This document shows positions 18,267 to 27,847 of a stretch of 64,000 bases of DNA, one piece after another. Position 1 is the stretch's first letter. Each line of letters starts with the position of its first letter. The translations under genes were made by a program, and so were the position numbers. The stretch lies in contig NZ_QLMK01000001.1 in NCBI RefSeq assembly GCF_003259955.1, positions 621,411 to 685,410 of the forward strand, given 5' to 3'. Origin of the DNA: Falsochrobactrum ovis (GTDB lineage Bacteria; Pseudomonadota; Alphaproteobacteria; Rhizobiales; Rhizobiaceae). The notes beneath the pieces are model-generated. The model worked only from the letters and a program-made list of their open reading frames with translations, was not told where the DNA came from and made no database searches.

Positions 18267-18409
18267 AACTTCGCTGTCCTGCTCCGGCTTAACCGGTCTT
18301 GCAGTTAGAGGCGGTGATACACTGCGCCCCAACTTGGGTTTTCATTACGCTCCGTCACGCCCTTCGTAACGGAGGAAACAGGAGGCGGAAAACCGCCCCC
18401 TGAATTATC

Positions 18410-18658
18410 TTACTTCACAACGTAAGGCAGCAGGCCGAGGAAACGAGCGCGCTTGATCGCCTTGGCGAGTTCACGCTGCTTCTTCTGGCTAACAGCCGTA
18501 ATACGGGAAGGAACGATCTTGCCGCGTTCTGAAATGTAACGCTGCAGAAGCTTAATGTCCTTATAGTCGATCTTCGGTGCGTTGGCTCCGGAGAACGGGC
18601 ACGTCTTGCGACGGCGATGGAAAGGACGACGGGTCGGGATCTGATTGATATCAACCAT
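18410..18658 (-). CDS. rpsR: 30S ribosomal protein S18
   Basis: The 82-residue basic protein shows the S18 core: [24 protein letters not shown], and the [18 protein letters not shown] end. It binds S6 on the platform of the small subunit. It starts two bases after rpsF ends, with GGAG in the rpsF stop region. Confidence 0.98.
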   Translation of the reverse strand: MVDINQIPTRRPFHRRRKTCPFSGANAPKIDYKDIKLLQRYISERGKIVPSRITAVSQKKQRELAKAIKRARFLGLLPYVVK

Positions 18659-18660
18659 GA

Positions 18661-19086
18661 TTATGCTCCTTCACCAGCTTCATTGTCGCGTGGGCGACGC
18701 GGACCGCGATCACCGTCGCGTGGACGGCGTGGGCCACGATCATCGTCGCGGTCGCGACGCTCATCACGGCGCGAAAGCATTGCCGACTGGCCTTCTTCAA
18801 GCTCATCAACGCGGATGGTCATGAAGCGCAAAATATCTTCATTAATGCGCATCTGACGTTCCATTTCCGCAACAGCAGCAGCTGGAGCGTCAATGTTAAT
18901 AAGCGTATAATAGGCCTTACGGTTTTTCTTGATACGGTAGGTGAGGGGACGTAGACCCCAGCTTTCTACCTTACCAAACTTGCCGCCATTAGCTTCAAGA
19001 ACACCCTTGAACTGTTCGACTAGAGCGTCGACCTGTTGCTGGGAAATGTCCTGGCGGGCAAGAAGCACATGTTCATAAAGAGCCAT
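18661..19086 (-). CDS. rpsF: 30S ribosomal protein S6
   Basis: The 141-residue protein starts [15 protein letters not shown] and has the S6 signature [22 protein letters not shown]. The last 35 residues are an Arg-, Asp- and Gly-rich tail of imperfect [10 protein letters not shown] repeats, seen in alphaproteobacterial S6. In E. coli the S6 tail is extended by glutamates, but nothing comparable is seen here. It is the first gene of the rpsF-rpsR-DUF2232-rplI operon. A stable hairpin lies in its leader (see 19143-19170). Confidence 0.98.
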   Translation of the reverse strand: MALYEHVLLARQDISQQQVDALVEQFKGVLEANGGKFGKVESWGLRPLTYRIKKNRKAYYTLINIDAPAAAVAEMERQMRINEDILRFMTIRVDELEEGQSAMLSRRDERRDRDDDRGPRRPRDGDRGPRRPRDNEAGEGA

Positions 19087-19419
19087 TGGCTTTGCCTTTC
19101 TTCTGTTTCAATATGCCAACACCAACGGCTAAGCCTCTGCGACTTCTCTTTTGCCGGAAAACCGGAGAAGAAAGGACGCTCATTGAGACGATCGAGAGCG
19201 GAGACACGGGAGGCAGAAGTACTTTAGACTTCACGGACAAGGTCCGGCCCTCCGTTCAGCCCCCAGCTGGTGCTAACAACGAACGGGCGGCTAATACGTG
19301 TTTTTCCGCTTGTTTGCAAGTCGGCTCTGGCGTTAAGTGTGACAATACTTGACTTTTTGCCAGCTACTGGGGCACATCCCGCGAAATTATGTAACTTCTT
19401 TAAAAAAGACGAGGCATTC
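19087..19419. other. Divergent intergenic region between rpsF and fabD
   Basis: This 333-base region must hold the promoters of rpsF (minus) and fabD (plus). I see a leader hairpin for rpsF and a TTGACT at 19349 that could be a -35 box for fabD, but no convincing -10. No gene is supported. Confidence 0.6.
19143..19170 (-). promoter_or_regulatory. Hairpin in the rpsF leader, possible S6:S18 autoregulatory site
   Basis: On the minus strand, CTTCTC and GAGAAG form a 6-bp stem enclosing CCGG-TTTT-CCGG, giving a bulged hairpin about 55-85 bases before rpsF. Bacterial rpsF leaders often carry a CCG-containing hairpin bound by the S6:S18 complex. The resemblance is only partial and the assignment is inferred. 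Confidence 0.35.
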
Positions 19420-20364
19420 ATGGCGGTAGCATTTACTTTTCCCGGACAGGGCAGCCAGGCGGTTGGCATGGGCAAAGCCTTGGCCGAAGAGTTTGTGGAA
19501 GCTCGTGCTGTCTTTGAAGAAGTGGACGCGGCGCTTGGCGAAAAGCTTTCGCAGACAATGTTTGAAGGCCCCGAAGACGTTCTAACCTTGACCGCAAATG
19601 CCCAACCCGCATTGATGGCTGTATCAATCGCCATTTTGCGCGTGATGGAAGCCCGCGGGTTTTCGCTCAAAGATAATGTTTCTTATGTGGCGGGACATTC
19701 GCTGGGCGAATATTCGGCGCTTTGCGCAGCTGGAACTTTTTCGCTTGCCGATACGGCGCGCCTGCTGCGCATTCGTGGCAATGCAATGCAAAAAGCGGTT
19801 CCCGTCGGCGAAGGCGCAATGGCCGCCATTATCGGGCTTGAGCACAGCGATGTTGAAGCTATTTGCACCGAAGCCAAAGCATCAGGCCCAGTTCAGATTG
19901 CCAATGATAATGGCGGCGGACAGCTGGTTATTTCGGGCGGCAAGGCAGCCGTTGAACTTGCTGCAAAATTAGCGTCAGAAAAGGGCGCCAAGCGCGCAAT
20001 CATGCTGCCGGTTTCTGCACCTTTCCACTCAAGCCTGATGGCGCCTGCTGCCGAGGCGATGCGCGAAGCGCTGGCAAAGGTCGAAAAACACAATCCTGTT
20101 GTGCCTTTGATCGCCAATGTGCGCGCGGCCCCCGTGACAGACGCCAATGAAATTGCAGATCTGCTGGTTGAGCAGGTCACCGGACAGGTTCGCTGGCGCG
20201 AGACGGTCGAATGGTTTGCAGCCAATGGCGTGACGACACTTTATGAAGTAGGTTCGGGCAAGGTACTGACCGGTCTGGCGCGCCGCATATCGAAAGAGGT
20301 TTCGGGCGTAACCGTCGGCTCGGCGGAAGAAATTGCTGCGGCACTTGCAGCACTCAACGGTTAA
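19420..20364 (+). CDS. fabD: Malonyl-CoA--acyl carrier protein transacylase
   Basis: The 314-residue protein has FPGQGSQ at its start, the catalytic serine in GHSLGEYSA (Ser94), and the active-site histidine in APFHSSLM (about 200). It loads malonyl groups on ACP for fatty acid elongation. ATG 19420 has GAGG five bases upstream. The open frame extends 50 residues further upstream without family similarity, so that part was excluded. fabG follows after nine bases. Confidence 0.97.
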   Translation: MAVAFTFPGQGSQAVGMGKALAEEFVEARAVFEEVDAALGEKLSQTMFEGPEDVLTLTANAQPALMAVSIAILRVMEARGFSLKDNVSYVAGHSLGEYSALCAAGTFSLADTARLLRIRGNAMQKAVPVGEGAMAAIIGLEHSDVEAICTEAKASGPVQIANDNGGGQLVISGGKAAVELAAKLASEKGAKRAIMLPVSAPFHSSLMAPAAEAMREALAKVEKHNPVVPLIANVRAAPVTDANEIADLLVEQVTGQVRWRETVEWFAANGVTTLYEVGSGKVLTGLARRISKEVSGVTVGSAEEIAAALAALNG

Positions 20365-20373
20365 GAGGTTCTT

Positions 20374-21111
20374 ATGTTTGATTTGACCGGCCGCAAGGCT
20401 CTCGTCACTGGTGCTACTGGCGGTCTCGGCGAGGCAATCGCGCGAGCGCTGCATGCGCAAGGAGCCATTGTCGGCCTGCATGGTACGCGTGAGGAAAAGC
20501 TCAAAGAACTGTCTGACAGCTTGGGCGAGCGCACCTTTGTTTTTCCGGCCAATCTGTCAGACCGGGAAGCCGTCAAAGCTCTGGGGCAAAAGGCCGAAGA
20601 AGAAATGGGTGGCGTTGATATACTGGTCAATAATGCCGGTATCACCCGCGACGGTCTTTTCGTACGTATGAGTGATGAGGATTGGGACGCAGTTCTGAAT
20701 GTCAATCTGACATCTGTTTTCAGCCTGACACGTGAATTAACTCATCCTATGATGCGTCGCCGTCAGGGGCGTATCATCAATATTACCTCGATTGTCGGTG
20801 TAACTGGCAATCCGGGTCAGGCAAATTATTGTGCTTCTAAAGCAGGCTTGATTGGCTTTACAAAGTCTTTGGCACAGGAAATCGCTAGCCGTAATGTTAC
20901 GGTAAATTGTGTCGCACCTGGCTTTATCGAATCGGCCATGACCGATAAGCTAAACGAGAAGCAAAAAGATGCGATCATGAGCGGTATCCCGATGAAGCGC
21001 ATGGGTGTAGGTGGTGATATTGCCGCGGCTGTGCTTTATTTGGCGAGCGATGAAGCGGCCTATGTTACTGGCCAAACCCTGCATGTGAATGGCGGAATGG
21101 CCATGATTTAA
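20374..21111 (+). CDS. fabG: 3-oxoacyl-[acyl-carrier-protein] reductase
   Basis: The 245-residue SDR has TGATGGLG (12-19), NNAG (86-89) and the catalytic residues Ser139, Tyr152 and Lys156. The C-terminus ends with the FabG pattern YVTGQTLHVNGGMAM. It reduces 3-oxoacyl-ACP with NADPH. It lies nine bases after fabD and 274 bases before acpP, the usual fab order, which distinguishes it from generic SDRs. Confidence 0.97.
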   Translation: MFDLTGRKALVTGATGGLGEAIARALHAQGAIVGLHGTREEKLKELSDSLGERTFVFPANLSDREAVKALGQKAEEEMGGVDILVNNAGITRDGLFVRMSDEDWDAVLNVNLTSVFSLTRELTHPMMRRRQGRIINITSIVGVTGNPGQANYCASKAGLIGFTKSLAQEIASRNVTVNCVAPGFIESAMTDKLNEKQKDAIMSGIPMKRMGVGGDIAAAVLYLASDEAAYVTGQTLHVNGGMAMI

Positions 21112-21301
21112 TCCTCTCAAACCCTCCTTTATGGTAAAAAAGGCCTTAAACTTGGGGGGTGAGACGGAAAATGCGCTTTGCCTTGTTAGAGAAGCATGGT
21201 AATGCGCCCGTCGAGAATTGTGGCACATCTATGATTGTGTCGCGATCCGGTTCCGAAAGGAATATCCACAGGATGACTGCCCAGACAGGTTCGCTTGAAA
21301 C

Positions 21302-21331
21302 TTGGCAGGCATCTTATAACTTGATTACAAT
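21302..21331 (+). promoter_or_regulatory. acpP: Candidate acpP promoter
   Basis: TTGGCA and TACAAT are separated by 18 bases, about 55 bases before the acpP ATG. acpP is usually expressed from its own strong promoter. The call rests on the two hexamers only. Confidence 0.45.
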
Positions 21332-21385
21332 CCTGCATGCCGCTAACCAAGGCAAGCAAGTAAACAAACAGGTCGAGGTTCCGAC

Positions 21386-21622
21386 ATGAGCGATACCGCA
21401 GAGCGCGTCAAGAAAATAGTTGTTGAACATCTGGGTGTAGATGCCGACAAGGTCACCGAAGGCGCAAGCTTCATTGACGATCTTGGTGCAGACAGCCTCG
21501 ACACGGTCGAGTTGGTCATGGCCTTCGAAGAAGAATTTGGCGTCGAAATTCCGGACGATGCAGCCGAAACGATCCTTACGGTCGGCGATGCTGTGAAGTT
21601 CATCGATAAGGCTTCCGCATAA
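21386..21622 (+). CDS. acpP: Acyl carrier protein
   Basis: The 78-residue acidic protein has the phosphopantetheine attachment site DLGADSLDT (Ser37). Its sequence is close to other alphaproteobacterial AcpP. It carries growing acyl chains in fatty acid synthesis and supplies lipid A and phospholipid synthesis. A hairpin terminator follows at once, so it is a short independent transcript within the fab cluster. Confidence 0.98.
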   Translation: MSDTAERVKKIVVEHLGVDADKVTEGASFIDDLGADSLDTVELVMAFEEEFGVEIPDDAAETILTVGDAVKFIDKASA

Positions 21623-21631
21623 TTCGACATG

Positions 21632-21659
21632 ACGGGGCCGGATATTGATCCAGCCCCGT
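21632..21659 (+). terminator. acpP terminator
   Basis: ACGGGGC pairs with GCCCCGT, with an inner GGAT/ATCC pairing, followed by TTGTCTTT. It begins ten bases after the acpP stop. Confidence 0.8.
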
Positions 21660-21889
21660 TTGTCTTTAGCTGTCTGAGCCGTTGCATCATGCAGCCAGAA
21701 TAACGGGTGCTGTCGCGTCCGTTTTCATTCTATTGACAGCTTGGAGCTCCGTGCAATTTGCATGGACCTCAAGGTCCCGGTCATTTGCGTCTATGTCGCT
21801 TTTTCCACAACGATTAAGTTTATCGGCACATAGTTCAAAGCGCGATAGCCCGGCAGAATAAAGATAAGTCTAGCAAGTAAGGGGTGAAT

Positions 21890-23149
21890 ATGAGGCGTGT
21901 CGTAATCACCGGTCTGGGTCTGGTGTCACCACTGGCTAATGGTGTTGAAGAGACCTGGAAGCGTCTCCTTTCCGGTGAAAGCGGTGCTCGCCGCATCACG
22001 GAATTTGAAGTTGATGATCTGGCTTGCCAGATCGCCTGCCGCATTCCCATGGGAGACGGCACCAATGGCACTTTTAATCCCGACCTCTATATGGACCCAA
22101 AAGAACAGCGTAAGGTCGATCCGTTCATCATCTATGCTGTTGGCGCAGCCGATCAAGCGCTTGATGACGCTAATTGGCATCCGCAAAGCGATGAAGATCA
22201 AATCCGTACCGGCGTTCTGATCGGATCGGGCATTGGCGGTATCGAAGGGATCGTCGAAGCGGGCTATACGCTGCGCGACAAGGGCCCACGCCGTATTTCG
22301 CCGTTCTTCATACCCGGGCGCCTGATCAATCTTGCTTCTGGCCATGTTTCCATCAAACACAAATTACGCGGGCCGAATCATGCGGTCGTAACCGCGTGTT
22401 CAACTGGCGCACATGCTATTGGCGATGCTGCACGCCTGATCGCGTTTGGTGATGCTGATGTCATGGTCGCAGGTGGCGCGGAATCACCGGTTAGCCGTAT
22501 TTCGCTGGCTGGATTTGCTGCATGTAAGGCGCTTTCCACCAAGCGCAATGACGATCCGACCGCAGCTTCACGCCCTTATGATGAAGACCGTGACGGTTTT
22601 GTGATGGGCGAGGGCGCAGGCGTGTTGGTTCTCGAAGAGCTTGAGCACGCTTTGGCTCGCGGTGCAAAAATTTACGCTGAAGTGGTTGGCTACGGACTTT
22701 CCGGCGATGCGTTCCATATCACCGCTCCCACCGAAAACGGTGAAGGCGCACAACGTTGCATGGAAGCCGCAATTAAGCGCGCAGGCATCACGCCAGACCA
22801 GATCGATTATATCAATGCGCATGGTACTTCGACCATGGCCGATACGATTGAGCTAGAGGCGGTTGAACGCGTTGTCGGTGATGCTGCATCGAAAATCTCA
22901 ATGTCTTCCACCAAATCATCCATCGGTCACCTGCTGGGTGCTGCGGGCTCTGCCGAAGCAATTTTCTCCACGCTGGCAATTCGCGATAATATCGCGCCGG
23001 CAACGCTTAATCTGGAAAATCCGGCGGTCGAAACCAAAATCGATTTGGTTCCGAACAAGCCGCGCGAGCGCCAAATTGATGTGGTGCTTTCCAACTCCTT
23101 TGGCTTTGGCGGTACCAACGCATCGCTGATTTTGCGTCGCTATGCGTAA
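21890..23149 (+). CDS. fabF: 3-oxoacyl-[acyl-carrier-protein] synthase II
   Basis: The 419-residue condensing enzyme has the catalytic triad: Cys170 in TACSTGAHAIG, a histidine in NAHGTST (about 310) and a histidine in SSIGHLLGAAG (about 347). The C-terminal NSFGFGGTNA is also typical. It elongates acyl-ACP, including the step towards cis-vaccenate. ATG 21890 has AAGGGG six bases upstream; a GTG six bases earlier is possible. A perfect TTGACA at 21733 lies upstream without a convincing -10. A terminator follows the gene. Confidence 0.97.
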   Translation: MRRVVITGLGLVSPLANGVEETWKRLLSGESGARRITEFEVDDLACQIACRIPMGDGTNGTFNPDLYMDPKEQRKVDPFIIYAVGAADQALDDANWHPQSDEDQIRTGVLIGSGIGGIEGIVEAGYTLRDKGPRRISPFFIPGRLINLASGHVSIKHKLRGPNHAVVTACSTGAHAIGDAARLIAFGDADVMVAGGAESPVSRISLAGFAACKALSTKRNDDPTAASRPYDEDRDGFVMGEGAGVLVLEELEHALARGAKIYAEVVGYGLSGDAFHITAPTENGEGAQRCMEAAIKRAGITPDQIDYINAHGTSTMADTIELEAVERVVGDAASKISMSSTKSSIGHLLGAAGSAEAIFSTLAIRDNIAPATLNLENPAVETKIDLVPNKPRERQIDVVLSNSFGFGGTNASLILRRYA

Positions 23150-23176
23150 AAATCGCTCCAGCCATAGCTAATTTTA

Positions 23177-23204
23177 AAAAACGCGGGGATTTCTCCGCGT
23201 TTTT
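23177..23204 (+). terminator. fabF terminator
   Basis: AAAAACGCGG pairs with CCGCGTTTTT over an 8-base loop, ending in a T run. It starts 27 bases after the fabF stop. Confidence 0.92.
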
Positions 23205-23358
23205 GTCAAAATAAAACCGGTTGCGATGTTTAAACTGGCTTACAACGATTAGTGTATGGCCGATTCATAAAAAGCGTATAATTGCTTTGGTTCGGTCTAG
23301 ATTCAATCAAGCGCGCTTTATACAAACGGAACATGCGCCGGATATACGAGGTGATCGA

Positions 23359-24540
23359 GTGAGTTCAGAGGAAAAGTCGGGAGCTAATCCCGCTGATGAG
23401 CAACTGGGAAAACCTGCGCCCGAAAAGGCAGCACAAAACAAACCTTTTGTTCCCCAGTCCGCCTCCGAAGCACTACGCCCTCAACCTGGGACGCCACCCC
23501 CATTAAAGCGTTCGCGTCATGCGCGCAGCCAAATTGTGGTTTTCATGAATTTCATGCTGTCGCTGCTTGTGTTGTTTATGGTGGCAGCATCTGCACTTTT
23601 TTACTTTGGTAAGGTGCAATTTGACGAAGCTGGCCCGCTTAAAGAAGATACCACCTTCCTCGTCAAACGCGGGGCAGGGGTTAGTGAAGTGTCTAACAGC
23701 CTGGAAAATCGCGAGATTGTCAGCGATGCACGCATCTTCCGTTATGGCATGCGCGCCTATGGTCACGAGAATGATCTCAAAGCTGGCGAATATGCGATTC
23801 CGGCAGGCGCGACCATGCGCGATGTAATGAATATTCTCATCAGTGGCCGGTCGATCATGTATCCGCTTACCATTCCCGAGGGATTAACAGTCAAGCAGAT
23901 TTTTGATCGCATTGAATCCGATCCGATTCTGATTGGCGATATGCCAAAAGAATTGCCGCCGGAAGGTATGATCTTTGCTGACACGCCAAATTTCACGCGC
24001 GGCACCACCCGAGCGGAAATTATTGATCGGATGATTGCATCGCAACAGAAACTGATTGACGAGATTTGGGAGAAGCGCCGTCCGGATCTCCCCATTAAAG
24101 ATAAGAATGAATTTGTCACTCTTGCTTCGATCGTGGAAAAAGAAACCGGCATTGCCTCTGAGCGGCCTCATGTCGCCGCAGTCTTTATCAATCGTTTGAA
24201 CAAAGGCATGCGTCTTCAATCTGACCCGACCATTATTTATGGCCTTTTCGGCGGAGCTGGCAAACCAGCGGACCGTCCGATATTTAAATCCGACATTGAG
24301 AAGCCGACACCGTATAATACTTATGTAATCAATGGCCTTCCCCCATCCCCGATTGCAAATCCGGGCAGGGCTGCGCTGGAAGCAGTCGCAAATCCGCTTG
24401 ATACAGATGATCTGTATTTTGTTGCCGATGGCACTGGCGGTCATGTTTTTGCAAAGACACTTGATGAGCATAATGCAAATGTTCGCAAGTGGCGCGCAAT
24501 AGAGCGCGAAAAAGCGCAGCAACAAGACGTGGCGCAGTGA
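23359..24540 (+). CDS. mltG: Endolytic peptidoglycan transglycosylase MltG (YceG)
   Basis: The protein has about 393 residues: a Pro/Ala-rich cytoplasmic N-terminus (about 1-55), one membrane helix (about 60-82), a LysM-like segment, and the YceG domain. The latter has the catalytic glutamate in LASIVEKETG, plus SDPTIIYG and NGLPPSPIANPG. MltG cuts nascent glycan strands and sets their length. GTG 23359 has GAGGTG upstream; a longer frame from 23221 lacks support and starts right after the fabF terminator. yicC and gmk follow closely. Confidence 0.93.
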   Translation: MSSEEKSGANPADEQLGKPAPEKAAQNKPFVPQSASEALRPQPGTPPPLKRSRHARSQIVVFMNFMLSLLVLFMVAASALFYFGKVQFDEAGPLKEDTTFLVKRGAGVSEVSNSLENREIVSDARIFRYGMRAYGHENDLKAGEYAIPAGATMRDVMNILISGRSIMYPLTIPEGLTVKQIFDRIESDPILIGDMPKELPPEGMIFADTPNFTRGTTRAEIIDRMIASQQKLIDEIWEKRRPDLPIKDKNEFVTLASIVEKETGIASERPHVAAVFINRLNKGMRLQSDPTIIYGLFGGAGKPADRPIFKSDIEKPTPYNTYVINGLPPSPIANPGRAALEAVANPLDTDDLYFVADGTGGHVFAKTLDEHNANVRKWRAIEREKAQQQDVAQ

Positions 24541-24584
24541 CCGAAAAAACTGCCAAAGCGCAGAACATGAGGGGGGATAGAAGC

Positions 24585-25499
24585 ATGGCTCTCCAAAGTA
24601 TGACAGGTTTCGCCCGTCAAGCCCTGCAACATGCGGGAAGTGGGGTTGGAAATGCGACGGGCGAGGTCCGGATCGTTTGGGAAGTGCGCTCGGTCAATGG
24701 CAAAGGACTGGACTTGCGGTTGCGGCTGCCATCCGGCTTTGAAGCAGTTGAACACCAAGTCCGCTCATTACTGGCGCGGACTTTTTCCCGTGGCAATTTT
24801 CAGGCCACATTGTCGGTAGAATTCGTTCAATCAGAAACAGGCTTTTCCATCAATCAAGCGCTGCTGGAAGAAACACTTAAGCTGGGTGCTGAGTTGCAGG
24901 CTCGCTATGGACTTGCGCCAGCGAGTATCGATGGTCTTTTGTCGCTAAAAGGCATGATTGACCAAGGCGAAATTCATCAAGACGAAAAAACTCGCGCCGA
25001 AATCGAGGCGTCAATTGTGGCGCTTTTCGGCAAGGTGCTGGATTCCATTAAAGAAGCGCGACAGCAAGAAGGTGCGTCACTTTACAAAATTTTGTCGAGC
25101 CATATTGATACGATCGAAGGACTGACCCAGTCAGCGCGCAAGGACCCTTCGCGCAGCATCGACGTGATAAAAGCTCGGCTCGCGACGCAAGTAGGCCTGC
25201 TGCTTGATGCGGGAAATGATCTTGATGAAACGCGCCTTTATCAAGAAGCGGCTTTTCTAGCGACCAAAGCCGATATTCAGGAAGAGCTTGACCGGCTCGA
25301 CACCCATGTCGAATCGGCACGTAAATTGCTTACTATTGGCGGTCCCATTGGTCGCAAACTTGATTTTCTCTCACAAGAGTTTAATCGCGAAGCAAATACT
25401 TTGTGTGCCAAGTCAAATGCAGCATCCATAACCTCAATCGGTCTGGAGCTGAAAGCGGTCGTGGACCAGTTTCGCGAACAGGTACAAAATCTGGAGTAA
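24585..25499 (+). CDS. YicC/YloC family endoribonuclease
   Basis: The 304-residue protein starts [11 protein letters not shown], the family N-terminus, and contains [14 protein letters not shown]. It ends with a DUF1732 domain including the [18 protein letters not shown] motif. E. coli YicC has been shown to be an endoribonuclease. GGGGGGA precedes ATG 24585; the open frame extends upstream over the mltG end but this part is not conserved. It lies 44 bases after mltG and five bases before gmk. Confidence 0.93.
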   Translation: MALQSMTGFARQALQHAGSGVGNATGEVRIVWEVRSVNGKGLDLRLRLPSGFEAVEHQVRSLLARTFSRGNFQATLSVEFVQSETGFSINQALLEETLKLGAELQARYGLAPASIDGLLSLKGMIDQGEIHQDEKTRAEIEASIVALFGKVLDSIKEARQQEGASLYKILSSHIDTIEGLTQSARKDPSRSIDVIKARLATQVGLLLDAGNDLDETRLYQEAAFLATKADIQEELDRLDTHVESARKLLTIGGPIGRKLDFLSQEFNREANTLCAKSNAASITSIGLELKAVVDQFREQVQNLE

Positions 25500-25504
25500 G
25501 TTGT

Positions 25505-26167
25505 ATGGCCATCAATTCGGTCGAAAATGGCATTGCACGCCGCGGGCTCATGGTGGTGATCTCATCGCCTTCAGGGGCGGGAAAATCTACCATAGCGCGC
25601 CAATTGCTTAACGATCCAGATATGAAGCTTTCGCTGTCAATATCGGTTACCACGCGAGAGAGACGCCCCAGCGAGATTAATGGGGTGCATTATCATTTCA
25701 TCTCCAAGCGAGAATTTGAGCGGCTGCGCGACAATGACGAATTGATCGAATGGGCTGAAGTGCATGGTAATTTTTACGGCACTCTGCGTGAGACGGCAGA
25801 AAATGCGCTCGCTGACGGTCAGGATATGCTTTTTGATATTGATTGGCAGGGTGCGGAACAGCTTCAGGAAAAAATGCCAGCAGATGTGGTGTCAATTTTC
25901 ATTTTGCCACCCACCATGCAGGAATTGCAAAATCGGCTTCACCGCCGCGCAGAAGATGCAGCTGAGGTGATCCAAACCCGGTTGCAGAACGCCCGTTTTG
26001 AGATCCAAAAATGGGTGCAGTACCATTATATCGTCATCAACGAAGATCTTGAGCGGTCTTATTCAGGCATTAAAGGCATTATAACCGCCGAGCGCCTGCG
26101 CCGCGATCGCCGGCCCGGCCTGTTCGATTTTGTGGAAGGCCTATTGGAAGAGCAGCCCGACACCTAA
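25505..26167 (+). CDS. gmk: Guanylate kinase
   Basis: The 220-residue protein has the P-loop [10 protein letters not shown] (residues 20-29), the GMP-binding [17 protein letters not shown] segment, and [12 protein letters not shown]. It phosphorylates GMP to GDP. GGAG in the yicC tail lies eight bases before ATG 25505, so the genes are coupled. A strong terminator lies 150 bases downstream. Confidence 0.97.
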   Translation: MAINSVENGIARRGLMVVISSPSGAGKSTIARQLLNDPDMKLSLSISVTTRERRPSEINGVHYHFISKREFERLRDNDELIEWAEVHGNFYGTLRETAENALADGQDMLFDIDWQGAEQLQEKMPADVVSIFILPPTMQELQNRLHRRAEDAAEVIQTRLQNARFEIQKWVQYHYIVINEDLERSYSGIKGIITAERLRRDRRPGLFDFVEGLLEEQPDT

Positions 26168-26186
26168 TCGCTTGAGAGCGGACGGG

Positions 26187-26257
26187 CGTTAGAACCGGCT
26201 GCACTAGAGCTGGTGGCACTATAACTGGCGCACTAGAATGGCCCATTAGAATGGGGC
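26187..26257. repeat. Degenerate 14-15 bp tandem repeat between gmk and its terminator
   Basis: Five consecutive units of 14-15 bases can be laid out with a loose consensus near GCACTAGAATGGC. The middle units are GCACTATAACTGGC and GCACTAGAATGGCC. No function is known; the segment would be in the 3' untranslated part of the gmk transcript. Confidence 0.6.
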
Positions 26258-26320
26258 TGGATGCCACCGCGCCATTCAGACATCGGCAGGCGGGGTAAGC
26301 ATGGTCCGTCAACGACAAAC

Positions 26321-26347
26321 GGCTATTGAAGCACAACTTCAATAGCC
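26321..26347 (+). terminator. Terminator of the mltG-yicC-gmk transcript
   Basis: An 11-bp perfect stem GGCTATTGAAG/CTTCAATAGCC with loop CACAA is followed by GGGTTTTT. It ends 11 bases before the stop of convergent tldD. Confidence 0.92.
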
Positions 26348-26357
26348 GGGTTTTTCG

Positions 26358-27770
26358 TCAAACAGCCGTGCCGCCAACGGTAATCTGATCCATACGCAAA
26401 TGCGGAAGCCCGACGCCCACTGGCACCCATTGTCCGCCCTTGCCGCAATTACCGCTGCCCGTATCAAGTTTCATATCATTGCCGATCATTGATATACGCT
26501 GCATAGCATCAGGCCCATTGCCAATCAGCATCGCGCCCTTGATCGGCGCGCCGATCTTTCCGTCTTCGATCATGTAAGCTTCGGTACAGCCAAAGACGAA
26601 TTTGCCTGAAGTAATATCCACCTGACCGCCGCCGAAAGATACGGCATAAATGCCATTTTTCATCGAGGCGATGATTTCCTCAGGTGACTTGTCGCCCGAC
26701 AACATAAAAGTATTCGTCATGCGCGGCATCGGCGCATGGGCATAAGATTGGCGCCGGCCGTTGCCTGTCGCCTTCATACCCATTAACCGGGCATTTTGCC
26801 GGTCCTGCATGTAATTGACGAGCTTGCCATCCTCAATCAACACGGTCCGATGTGTGGGGGTACCTTCATCATCAATGGTGAGCGATCCCCGACGTTCTGC
26901 AATCGTGCCATCATCGACCACAGTTACGCCTTTCGACGCTACCTGCTGACCTAAAAGCCCGGCAAAAGCCGATGTCTTTTTGCGGTTGAAATCGCCTTCC
27001 AGCCCATGGCCAACCGCTTCATGCAGCATGACACCGGGCCATCCATTTCCAAGCACAATATCATAGCTGCCTGCTGGCGCGGGAATTGCTTCAAGATTAA
27101 CCAGCGCCTGCCGAAGGGCTTCGTCAGCGGCACCTTGCCAGCTTTCAGTGGTCAGAAACTCCCCAAAACTCTTGCGTCCGCCAAGCGTGTGTGATCCCGA
27201 CTCTTGCCGATCTCCGCTACCAGCGACCACTGATACGCTTAGGCGCGCCATCGGACGAATATCGCGAACGAAATGACCATCGGCCCGCAAAATTTCCACC
27301 TGCTGCCACGCCGCCGCTAGCGCAATGGATACCTGTCGCACCTTGGGGTCTTTGTTGCGTAAATAAGCGTCAATTTCCTGCAAAAGCTTGACCTTGGCGT
27401 CAAATGAGGGCGAGCCAATCGGGTTCTCATCGGTGTAAAGGCGTTGATTAGTGCCTTCGGGCGCTGCTGCATAGCTGCCGCTATATCCGCTCGACGTGGC
27501 TGTCAGCGCGCTTGATGCGCGCTTGAGTGCCGCCGCAGAAAGTTCGCCTGCATGGGCATAGCCAATCGCCTCACCCACCACCGAGCGCAAGCCAAACCCG
27601 CGATCCTGATTGAAAGAGCCGGTTTTTAGGCGGCCATCGTCAAAGACCAGTGATTCGGCCTCACGGTATTCCAGAAACAATTCGCCGTCTTCGCTGTTTT
27701 TAAGACTTTGGGCGACCAAGCGCTCAACATCATCGCGGCTAACGTCGAAACTATCAATCAGATTACGCAT
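26358..27770 (-). CDS. tldD: Metalloprotease TldD
   Basis: The 470-residue protein has the TldD zinc motif HEAVGHGLEGD and the C-terminal GNCGKGGQ segment with GVGLPHLRMDQITVGG. TldD with TldE (PmbA) forms a protease that matures small modified peptides and degrades unfolded short proteins. ATG 27770 (MRNLIDSFD) has AGGA seven bases upstream and gives the family length; an upstream start at 27830 is unlikely. It is convergent with gmk and follows ialB on the same strand. Confidence 0.96.
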   Translation of the reverse strand: MRNLIDSFDVSRDDVERLVAQSLKNSEDGELFLEYREAESLVFDDGRLKTGSFNQDRGFGLRSVVGEAIGYAHAGELSAAALKRASSALTATSSGYSGSYAAAPEGTNQRLYTDENPIGSPSFDAKVKLLQEIDAYLRNKDPKVRQVSIALAAAWQQVEILRADGHFVRDIRPMARLSVSVVAGSGDRQESGSHTLGGRKSFGEFLTTESWQGAADEALRQALVNLEAIPAPAGSYDIVLGNGWPGVMLHEAVGHGLEGDFNRKKTSAFAGLLGQQVASKGVTVVDDGTIAERRGSLTIDDEGTPTHRTVLIEDGKLVNYMQDRQNARLMGMKATGNGRRQSYAHAPMPRMTNTFMLSGDKSPEEIIASMKNGIYAVSFGGGQVDITSGKFVFGCTEAYMIEDGKIGAPIKGAMLIGNGPDAMQRISMIGNDMKLDTGSGNCGKGGQWVPVGVGLPHLRMDQITVGGTAV

Positions 27771-27847
27771 AAAAAAATCCTGCAGCAGAGTCCCACCGCA
27801 GGATGTAAGCGCTAATTGGGTCGAGAACAACCTCAGAAAGGCTTCTT

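Noticed and set aside
21159-21389. 76-codon frame between fabG and acpP
   Set aside because: It overlaps the acpP start and probable promoter, has no plausible ribosome site and no family match.
23884-24525. Minus-strand frame of 213 codons inside mltG
   Set aside because: Antisense to the conserved YceG domain; Cys- and Arg-rich composition typical of a shadow frame.
26187-26257. CRISPR array
   Set aside because: The short repeats here and at 50435 have no regular unique spacers and no cas genes are present.
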